Assembly: GCA_039028975.1 (NCBI GenBank)
Contig: JBCCHB010000048.1
Span: forward strand, 1 to 64,000
Length of the DNA stretch: 64,000 nucleotides
Reading direction: 5' to 3'
From: JAHBNG01 sp039028975
Lineage (GTDB): Bacteria > Chloroflexota > Anaerolineae > Caldilineales > Caldilineaceae
Part shown: one piece after another, positions 50,397-57,909 of the stretch
Numbering within the stretch: position 1 is the first letter of the stretch
Layout of the letters: every line of letters begins with the position of its first letter
The notes under the pieces: model-generated
What the model saw: only the letters and a program-made list of their open reading frames with translations
What the model was told of the DNA's origin: nothing
Databases searched by the model: none
Program-made: the position numbers and the translations under genes

Positions 50397-51156
50397 GTAA
50401 TTTCTTTCCAATTGATTGAATTTGTCGACTCACGACAGTACAGGTATCGACAACTAGCTGGGTAATTCGGTGTTTCTTTCCTTCTGGCGGAAAGCGAAAA
50501 ACGGGCCCACAGACGTAAATTGATGCAACCAGCTCATTGTTGCTATCAAAGATTGGGGCAGAGACCACGCAAAGCCCCTCGGTAAATTCCTCAATTGACC
50601 AATCATAGCCATGGTTGCGTACCTGATCGATCCTGTGGAGCAACTTGTGTCGGTTAACAATGGTATTCGGGGCCTGTTTTTCCAAAGGCGTACGAGAGAG
50701 ATAGTCGGCCAGCTCATTGCCTTTTGAATAGGCTAAAAAGAGCTTTCCGGAAGAGACGGCATTGAGCGGTAGGCGTTCACCAGTCCAATTGCGAATTTGC
50801 ACAGCATGTTGGCTGGCAATCTGATCAACAAAGTAGGCCATATCCCCATCTGGAACGCAGAGACCTACCGTCTCTTCCGTTGCATCAGCAAGTTGGGTCA
50901 GATATGGACGTACAAATGTCTGTAAAGAGGATGGGGTAAGAGTTGATGAGAGTAGCTTGGCGATGCCGTTACCGATGAGCAATGAACCGTTGTCTCGCTC
51001 AATGGCGCGTTCCTTTTCTAGCGCGATGATTAACCGAGAAACCGTGCTCTTGTGTAGATCCGTATAGCGGGCCAACTCAGTAACGCTAACCCCATCAGGA
51101 TGTTCGGCTATGGCGCGTAGCAGCGCAAACGCTCGCTCGATTGACTGAACACTCAT
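50356..51156 (-). CDS. IclR family transcriptional regulator
   Basis: A 266-residue regulator. The N-terminal winged helix (SVQSIERAFALLRAIAEHPD, VSVTELARYTDLHKSTVSRL) is followed by an IclR effector-binding domain (LCVPDGDMAYFVDQIASQHA, LPLNAVSSGKLFLAY, WSIEEFTEGLCVVSAPIFD). It is the first gene of the metV-methyltransferase-metF operon, overlapping metV by 41 bp, so it very likely controls this operon in response to an organic ligand, perhaps a methylated substrate or its product. A 12-bp palindrome upstream is a candidate operator. ATG 51156 opens the conserved region. Confidence 0.9.
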   Translation of the reverse strand: MSVQSIERAFALLRAIAEHPDGVSVTELARYTDLHKSTVSRLIIALEKERAIERDNGSLLIGNGIAKLLSSTLTPSSLQTFVRPYLTQLADATEETVGLCVPDGDMAYFVDQIASQHAVQIRNWTGERLPLNAVSSGKLFLAYSKGNELADYLSRTPLEKQAPNTIVNRHKLLHRIDQVRNHGYDWSIEEFTEGLCVVSAPIFDSNNELVASIYVCGPVFRFPPEGKKHRITQLVVDTCTVVSRQIQSIGKKLHVNTHGRSPTPTG

Positions 51157-51233
51157 TGTCCAAAGTCGTTTCCAGTTGACCCTAAATTGTCCCATATTAT
51201 GAGACTAGCTTACTTTGCGGAACAGATTTAGCC

Positions 51234-51245
51234 ATCTTATAAGAT
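51234..51245. promoter_or_regulatory. Candidate IclR operator palindrome
   Basis: ATCTTATAAGAT is a perfect 12-bp palindrome 78 bp upstream of the IclR start, in the divergent promoter region shared with the ABC exporter. A related half-site, CATATTATGAG, lies about 35 bp closer to the gene. The assignment rests on position and symmetry only. Confidence 0.35.
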
Positions 51246-51482
51246 TCAGCGGGAAAAGTCAATCAGGGAAACCTTAAAATTTATGTGATCGATTCGGGCA
51301 TATTACCTTTGCCTAACAAATGATCTACTCTGTCAGAGATGATCCAATGCCCCAAACTTGTCATCTAACCGAAAGATATGTTGCCGCCATGTTCCGATAA
51401 AGTAACAGGTAACTATCCCAGTGGTCGTGCTAAATCAACACCGCTACGGGAAAAAGTTGTTAAAATAGTGGAACCAGAGTGT

Positions 51483-53378
51483 ATGGCAGAAAAAATGGTG
51501 GATAAAGCCTTAGAACGTTTAAAAACCCAGTTGCCCTATTTCCCAAAAGTTTTTGCCCTCGTATGGGAAGCGGCTCAAGGTTGGACACTGGCTTGGATTG
51601 TGCTACTCATTGGGCAAGGGCTCCTACCCGTAGCGACTGTCACCCTAACGCGCTCGCTTGTAGACAGCCTAGTGAAGACAATGAATACAGCCGGGAGTGA
51701 GCCAGTAAGTAGAGGGCTCTCGACCTTTGGGCAACCTATGCTGTTGCTGCTCTTGATGGCCTTGCTGTTGATTTTGTCCGAAGTGCTGCGCAGCGTTACG
51801 GGCTGGGTGCGCACGGCTCAGTCAGAGCTGGTCCAAGATCATCTTAGTGGATTGATTCACGATCAAGCAACTGTGCTGGATATGACCTATTACGAGAATC
51901 CGGCCTACTATAATTTGCTTCATCAAGCCCGTTTCCAGGCGATTTCGCGCCCACTTAGCCTGCTAGAGAACCTGGGCACCCTGGCCCAAAATATGTTGAC
52001 CTTCCTGGCCATGACAGCCATTTTGGTGACGTATGCCTGGTGGCTGCCTGGGATTTTGCTGATAAGCGCCATACCTGGACTTATGATTGTGGTTCGCTTC
52101 GCCATGACAGAAAATCGATGGCGATTGCGTAACACGGCCAGCGAACGACGTACTCGTTACTACGAAATGCTCTTAACTGATCGGGAATCCGTTGCCGAAA
52201 TCAGGCTCTTTGGCTTGGGGGATCACTTTAAGCAAGCCTATCGAACCATCCGTCAGAGGCTGCGCACGGAACGGATAGACTTATCTCGTTCTCAAGCAAT
52301 TGCCGAGCTATCCGCCAGAGGATTTAGCTTGGCGACCGTTGGACTTGTTCTGGCTTGGATGGTCTTGCAGATAGTGAGAGGATTATTTAGCTTGGGCGAT
52401 CTGGCCATGTTCTACCAAGTCTTCAATCAGGGACAAAAGCTAATGGGCACCCTGACAAGTAGCGCTCGCCAAATCTATACAAACCTACTCTTCTTGGAGA
52501 ACCTTTTCCAATTTTTGGCTTTAGACTCACAGATCGAGGATCCTAATGAACCTAAACCCCTACCTCAGCCCCTCACCAGTAGTATCCGCTTCCAGAACAT
52601 TACGTTCCGGTATCCAGAGAGTGAGCGGACCGCTCTGAAACAGTTCGATTTGACCATTCCGGCGGGAAAGATTGTGGCCATTGTTGGGGAAAATGGTGCA
52701 GGCAAAAGTACGTTGTTCAAACTGCTCTGCCGCTTTTATGATCCACAAGAGGGTAGAGTCACTATAGACGATCTAGATATTCGCGAGATGGCCCAAGCCG
52801 AGCTACGACGCAACATTACGGTCCTCTTTCAGCAGCCGGTTCACTACCACGCTTCAGCAGCCCAGAATATTGAATTGGGTGATATCGACAATAGCCCTGA
52901 ACACCATCATATTCAACAAGCTGCTATAGCGGCTGGCGCGGATGGACCTATTGAACGGTTGCCCGAGGTCTATGAGACCTTGTTGGGGAAGTGGTTTGGC
53001 GGGGCAGAATTGAGCGGTGGCGAATGGCAGCGAGTGGCCTTGGCTCGGGCCTTTTTACGTCAAGCACCCATCATCGCTTTGGATGAGCCAACCAGCGCCA
53101 TGGACTCATGGGCCGAAGCGGACTGGATGGAGCGCTTTCGAGCACTGGCTGCGGGGCGGACCGCACTCCTGATCACTCACCGCTTCACCACAGCCATGCA
53201 GGCGGATATCATTCATGTGATGGTGGAGGGGAAGCTGATTGAGTCGGGGAGCCACGAGGAGTTGCTGACGCTGGAGGGGCACTATGCAGATTCATGGCGC
53301 AAGCAGATGAGCCTCAACAATGAGACCGACATAGACAAAACTCATCAATCCTACTGTAGAGCCACTGCTGTCATCTAG
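51483..53378 (+). CDS. ABC transporter with fused membrane and ATPase domains (exporter type)
   Basis: A 631-residue half-transporter. Six membrane helices occupy about residues 30-320 (WTLAWIVLLIGQGLLPVATV first). The ATPase domain has Walker A GENGAGKST at about residue 402, signature LSGGEWQRVALARAF at about 509, Walker B IIALDEPTSAMD and H-loop LLITHRFTTAM. This is the exporter class of lipids, drugs or peptides; a homodimer is expected because no partner gene is nearby. The frame is open to 51378 (ATG, weaker match), so the start is uncertain; ATG 51483 gives the usual length. It is divergent from the IclR gene. Confidence 0.88.
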   Translation: MAEKMVDKALERLKTQLPYFPKVFALVWEAAQGWTLAWIVLLIGQGLLPVATVTLTRSLVDSLVKTMNTAGSEPVSRGLSTFGQPMLLLLLMALLLILSEVLRSVTGWVRTAQSELVQDHLSGLIHDQATVLDMTYYENPAYYNLLHQARFQAISRPLSLLENLGTLAQNMLTFLAMTAILVTYAWWLPGILLISAIPGLMIVVRFAMTENRWRLRNTASERRTRYYEMLLTDRESVAEIRLFGLGDHFKQAYRTIRQRLRTERIDLSRSQAIAELSARGFSLATVGLVLAWMVLQIVRGLFSLGDLAMFYQVFNQGQKLMGTLTSSARQIYTNLLFLENLFQFLALDSQIEDPNEPKPLPQPLTSSIRFQNITFRYPESERTALKQFDLTIPAGKIVAIVGENGAGKSTLFKLLCRFYDPQEGRVTIDDLDIREMAQAELRRNITVLFQQPVHYHASAAQNIELGDIDNSPEHHHIQQAAIAAGADGPIERLPEVYETLLGKWFGGAELSGGEWQRVALARAFLRQAPIIALDEPTSAMDSWAEADWMERFRALAAGRTALLITHRFTTAMQADIIHVMVEGKLIESGSHEELLTLEGHYADSWRKQMSLNNETDIDKTHQSYCRATAVI

Positions 53379-53628
53379 CTATGAAGCGGCCCGGTCTGAA
53401 CACCATTGCGCTATCTATCGTGTACTAATTGGGGTATGGCTCGGTTACGGCCGCAAAGCGGCACAAAGAATCTCATGATTATTTGACCGAAAAACGCAGA
53501 TTCTTCAATCGCTCCGCTCTAGGTTGCTTTACAACTGTAACCAAACAGCTATTACCAGGCTGCCAAGCGACACAACAGAAGAAGTCACGTTGACATTGTG
53601 ATCGACTCATACAGTGCTGAACATGCCA

Positions 53629-56600
53629 CTACCGAGATGCTCGTTGCGTCCTTTTCACCCCAAAGAACAACTCGAGTTCTACCTCTGGTCCAACGATGAG
53701 TGCGGCTGAGTAGGCTCCGCTACGGGATGTTGCTTGGAGCCGATCTCCCTCTGCCGCGCCAACGATGACTATCCTTCCGTCTCGATCTGTGAACCCTTGG
53801 TCGATAGTCTGTCCACGACTTGTAAAGAGCGTCACAAACGCATTTTGATGAGCCTGCTCAGGAGCGCTAACCGTTAGCTGGCGAACCGGAACAGATGAGG
53901 AACCTGTATCGGCTATGGAAACGCGCGGCCATTGGGGCCAGTAAGTAGGCAACTCGGTTGGCCCTGGCAAGACAGATTGTCGATCAATGGGTGTGACGAT
54001 CCTCCATCGGGCCGGATCGTTCGTGTCTGCATACATACGAGCGAGCGTCTCCCAGGTTGATTCGCCCTGTCCTGTCAGCTCCTCAGTTACCTGCCAGTGA
54101 AGGGTCTCTTCGCAACTTGTGCGTCCCTGGGAGTGCCATAGCCCTGGGATGTTACGAGCACTCAATTCCGTAGTTGTGTATTGCCAATACATGATGCTGC
54201 CATTAACCTCTTCATTTCTCGACGTTAGGAGCGCTCTTGCTTTGGGGCATATTGCCTTTGCCTTGCTAATTAGATTGCCACTTTCGTCGTAGATATAGAA
54301 CAAATATTCATCATATAGATGTAATCCATAGTGGCCAAATTCATGGATGATGGTCCGGTAGCCATCAGGTTGGTCCCAGCCGCCGACACCACCCCGCCGA
54401 TCCCATTGACGCCCCAAATGAATCGCTCGGGTTGTATCTTGAGAGAGGATTCCGCCAACATATGCATGGGGGCGGAATCGATTTTTGGCAAAGATGCGTA
54501 TGTCTGCGTAGGGCCACTGCTCGGCATTGTCAAAAATCGACACGTGCTGAATGGCCATCTGCCCATCTGTAACATCGAACAGATACTTAGAGGCTTGCTC
54601 GAAGGCTTGTTTAATCTCCTCCATATAGGCGGTATTGGCATTCCACTCAATTGAAACAACCAAATTAAAGAGAATTAGGGGTTCTTCCTTTTGGGTTGTG
54701 AGCAGCTGTTCGCCAGTCGGCGTCGATTCAATAGTGCTTGTTTTCAATAGCGTTCGGTAGGCCCATCCATCATGTTCAAGACGGGTGGTGGATTGGCGTG
54801 CTACTTCTTTTAGGGCAGCCAGTTGGGTGGTTAGTGGTTCGCTACCTGGGTTGAGCAGACCGGCATCATTGGTTGTGCCAATATCCTGTTGCGCAGCGTA
54901 AACCACAGCGTTGGGGACTGGATCCAAGTCCTGATCCAGTACGCGGATATATTGTTGGGGTGCAACGCGGAATGATGGGCTAACGTTGCCAGACTTTGGC
55001 CAGTAGATGGGGCTGTGCTGCTGCAAAGAGGCGATTTGAATCCGAAAGGTTACGTTATCACTCTTGACATCCTCTTGCATATCATCAAGGCCATTCCAGA
55101 GGAAGTCGGATTGGTTTTGGGCTGCCCCATCTATGATCTGCCGCTCCGGGTTCGAGCGAACCGAATGGTTGGCCCTGATCCAGCCCTCATCCTTGGTGCT
55201 CTTGTATTGGGGCCAGATGAAATAAGGGCGTTCGAGGGGGGCAATCAATCGATAGGGAATGGAGATGGTTGCCGAGTGAAGGATTTTGGGAGCTGAATAG
55301 AAGCCGGCAGCGGCACTTTGGCCAGGTCGTTCAAGAGTGAGCGCTGGCTGGGTAGGAAATCGTGAGACTGGGGTGTGGCGGAGATTCAGGTAGATATAAT
55401 TGGGGGCTGAGCTTTTGGCCGTTGAGAGATCCAGATCGCCATCGCCATCAAAATCGGCCCAAGCGACACCAAAGGTATGGTCCTTCTCTTGGCTGGCCCA
55501 GATGGCTGCTTCGGTTAGGGTGCCGCCATCATTGCGGTAGATGCGGTCAGCGTTGTTCCAGGTGCCAGTGGCCAGATCCAGATCGCCATCTCCATCCATA
55601 TCTCCCACCGCCAAGCTAGTCGTATTGTCTTCTTCCAGGGATACCCAGGAAGGCGTACGCTCTAAGCGGCCATCCACATTGGTGTAGACCCCATTTTTCT
55701 GGGAATCATGTCCCGCAATCAGGTCTAGATCGCCATCATTGTCCAGATCGGCCAGAGCAACAGCATGGGTATTTCGATTTAGGGAGGAATTCCAGTAGCC
55801 GCCGATGATAAAGGTGCCGTTGACATTCTTATAGAGTCGATCCATCTGCCCCCAATTGCCCACCACCACATCCAAGTCGGCATCGCCATCCACATCTCCC
55901 CAGGCGAGGCTGCGGGAGTCGTTGGCATCTACCGATTCCCAGACAGGGAGAGCAGTCAGCGTACCATTGTCATTGCGATAAAACTCGTTCTTTTCATACC
56001 CGTTGCCAACAGCCAGATCCAAATCGCCATCATTATCCATATCTCCCCAGGAGACATGCCATGTGTTGCGGGCTACGCTAGATGACCAATCTGCGGTGGT
56101 AGATAGTTGACCATCTTGGTTACGGTAAAGGCGATTGGGCTGTCCCATATTGCCGACAATCAGATCCAGATCCCCATCATTGTCCACATCCCCCCAAGCG
56201 ACGGAGAAGGTTTCATCTGCTTCGGCTGAATGCCACAGGGGAGATGTGGAAAGGCTACCGTTCTCGTTTGCGTAGAGGACGTTCGGCGTGCCCTGATTGC
56301 CGACAATCAGATCCAGATCCCCATCATCATCCACATCCCCCCAAGCAACTGTTTTCGTGACATCTATCCTGCCATCGACAGTGGTTGACGCCCAAACAGG
56401 CTCTTGGGCAACAAAGGATGCCACATTTCGCAGCACTGTTTCAGATTGAAAGAGATTGGCTGTGGCCAGATCCAGTAGGCCATCATTGTTCACATCTGCC
56501 CAGGCCAGATCGTTTGTCTTGTCTTCGATGGTGGACGTCCAGGTCGCTGTCGTTACGATGGCTGTGGCGGCGATTTGGGTGCCGGTATTGACATAGTAGC

Positions 56601-57735
56601 GATTGGGGCGACTGACATTGTCGGCGTGGTTCCCCACCATGAGATCCAAGTCTCCATCTCCGTCGGCATCGGCCAGGGCCAGACTGGTAGTCCGGTCGCT
56701 TTCGGTGGTTTGCCAGACACTTGCGCTGGTTAGCTGGCCATTGTCGTTGCGGTAGAGGCGGTTGGGCTGTCCATCATTGCCGGCCAGTAGATCGAGATCG
56801 CCATCATTGTCGATATCTCCCCATATCACTCGCTTGGTACTGTCTAACTCGGCCGACTGCCAACTGCTGGTGCTGCTTAAGATGCCATCATTATTGAGGT
56901 AAAGCCGATTGGGTTGATCTTGGTTGCCCACGGCCAGATCCAGATCCCCATCATCATCCACGTCGGCCCAGGCTACGCTATAGGTGTCGTCTGCCAGGTC
57001 TGAAGCCCAGACACCTGTCGTCGTTAAGGTGCCATTATCGTTGCGATAGATGCGATTGGGTTGGCCCACATTGCCCACCGCTAGGTCCGGATCGCCATCG
57101 TTATCTACATCGGCCCAGGCCACGCTATAGGTGACGTCTCGATCGTTGGAACTCCATGATGCGTCGTTTACGAGACCACTACCGCTATTCATATAAACTC
57201 GATTTGGATCGCCATTGTTGCCCACCGCCAGATCGAGTTCACCATCGCCATCTATATCTGCCCAAGCGACGCTCCTGGTACGATCCCACTCTGCTGACTC
57301 CCAACCAAAAGTGGGATTGAGGGTACCATTTGTATTGAAGTAGATATAGTTGGGTGCGACATCGTTGCCCACGACCAGATCCAGATCGCCATCGTTGTTG
57401 GCATCGCCCCACGCCAGCGCGTGGGAGCGACTGTCCTCTTGGGAGGCCCATAAACGCTCCAGGGTTGGTTCTATATTGCGGTCGCTTTGAAAACCTGAGT
57501 TTTCCGCAGCCTCTACAGAAGAGATAAAACTCGGGTTTTCAAACGGAGCTGAGTATAGTTCTTGGGCCAATACTGTAGCTGGAATCTGATTGAGAGGCCA
57601 AATGAATAGACACAACACGGCTAATACAGAGCGTACGGCTCGCTGCGCCCAACAACCTGGTTGCCCCCAACTACCCGGCTGACGCCAACTACCCAGTGGA
57701 AATCGTCTTACTGTTAAGCAAACCAAAGAGTGCAT
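53629..57735 (-). CDS. Secreted FG-GAP/VCBS repeat protein with C-terminal HExxH metalloprotease-like region
   Basis: A 1368-residue exported protein. The N-terminus is basic with WxQPG-type repeats, then a hydrophobic signal segment (SVLAVLCLFIWPLNQIPATV). Residues about 60-88 are encoded by an HR1 repeat. Next come fourteen FG-GAP-type repeats of about 47 residues (consensus SVAWADVDNDGDLDLAVGN), each with a DxDxDGxxD-like calcium loop, to about residue 780. The C-terminal third contains a peptidase-like segment YRTIIHEFGHYGLHLYDEY with HExxH at His1131-His1135 and Asp-Glu downstream, a pattern like that of CLCA proteins. It likely forms a beta-propeller plus a zinc protease domain. ATG 57735 is set by AAGGAAAAGAGCT; a longer TTG reading is weaker. 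Confidence 0.85.
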   Translation of the reverse strand: MHSLVCLTVRRFPLGSWRQPGSWGQPGCWAQRAVRSVLAVLCLFIWPLNQIPATVLAQELYSAPFENPSFISSVEAAENSGFQSDRNIEPTLERLWASQEDSRSHALAWGDANNDGDLDLVVGNDVAPNYIYFNTNGTLNPTFGWESAEWDRTRSVAWADIDGDGELDLAVGNNGDPNRVYMNSGSGLVNDASWSSNDRDVTYSVAWADVDNDGDPDLAVGNVGQPNRIYRNDNGTLTTTGVWASDLADDTYSVAWADVDDDGDLDLAVGNQDQPNRLYLNNDGILSSTSSWQSAELDSTKRVIWGDIDNDGDLDLLAGNDGQPNRLYRNDNGQLTSASVWQTTESDRTTSLALADADGDGDLDLMVGNHADNVSRPNRYYVNTGTQIAATAIVTTATWTSTIEDKTNDLAWADVNNDGLLDLATANLFQSETVLRNVASFVAQEPVWASTTVDGRIDVTKTVAWGDVDDDGDLDLIVGNQGTPNVLYANENGSLSTSPLWHSAEADETFSVAWGDVDNDGDLDLIVGNMGQPNRLYRNQDGQLSTTADWSSSVARNTWHVSWGDMDNDGDLDLAVGNGYEKNEFYRNDNGTLTALPVWESVDANDSRSLAWGDVDGDADLDVVVGNWGQMDRLYKNVNGTFIIGGYWNSSLNRNTHAVALADLDNDGDLDLIAGHDSQKNGVYTNVDGRLERTPSWVSLEEDNTTSLAVGDMDGDGDLDLATGTWNNADRIYRNDGGTLTEAAIWASQEKDHTFGVAWADFDGDGDLDLSTAKSSAPNYIYLNLRHTPVSRFPTQPALTLERPGQSAAAGFYSAPKILHSATISIPYRLIAPLERPYFIWPQYKSTKDEGWIRANHSVRSNPERQIIDGAAQNQSDFLWNGLDDMQEDVKSDNVTFRIQIASLQQHSPIYWPKSGNVSPSFRVAPQQYIRVLDQDLDPVPNAVVYAAQQDIGTTNDAGLLNPGSEPLTTQLAALKEVARQSTTRLEHDGWAYRTLLKTSTIESTPTGEQLLTTQKEEPLILFNLVVSIEWNANTAYMEEIKQAFEQASKYLFDVTDGQMAIQHVSIFDNAEQWPYADIRIFAKNRFRPHAYVGGILSQDTTRAIHLGRQWDRRGGVGGWDQPDGYRTIIHEFGHYGLHLYDEYLFYIYDESGNLISKAKAICPKARALLTSRNEEVNGSIMYWQYTTTELSARNIPGLWHSQGRTSCEETLHWQVTEELTGQGESTWETLARMYADTNDPARWRIVTPIDRQSVLPGPTELPTYWPQWPRVSIADTGSSSVPVRQLTVSAPEQAHQNAFVTLFTSRGQTIDQGFTDRDGRIVIVGAAEGDRLQATSRSGAYSAALIVGPEVELELFFGVKRTQRASR
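57471..57558 (+). repeat. HR1 nested-hairpin repeat, copy E, inside the FG-GAP gene
   Basis: Ends CTATATTGCGGTCG and GGAGCTGAGTATAG; inner arms CTGAGTTTT/AAAACTCGG; apical CTCT-ACAG-AAGAG. On the gene strand it reads in frame without stop, giving LYSAPFENPSFISSVEAA and then ENSGFQSDRNI, right after the signal peptide. Confidence 0.9.
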
Positions 57736-57794
57736 AGCTCTTTTCCTTCTGTTGAGCATCAAACAAACTACCTGGATATTTGCCAAGGGTCAAG

Positions 57795-57877
57795 AATTTA
57801 ATAAAACGTAATGGAAGATCTCTCGGGTACTCGAGATGACAGGACCGACGTTTTGGGTTTTATTTGATCTTGATTCC
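57795..57877 (+). repeat. Dispersed repeat family 3, copy 3
   Basis: AATTTAATAAAACGTAATGG ... GATCTCTCGGGTACTCGAGA ... GTTTTATTTGATCTTGATTCC, nearly identical to 19437-19530. It lies between the FG-GAP gene and the secreted protein upstream. Confidence 0.85.
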
Positions 57878-57909
57878 TGAGTAGCAGTTTCTCTTTATGT
57901 GAAATATTT

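Noticed and set aside
51157..51377. Cobalamin or other riboswitch before the corrinoid/folate operon
   Set aside because: No B12-box or conserved multi-stem core could be found in the leader; only a short palindrome is evident.
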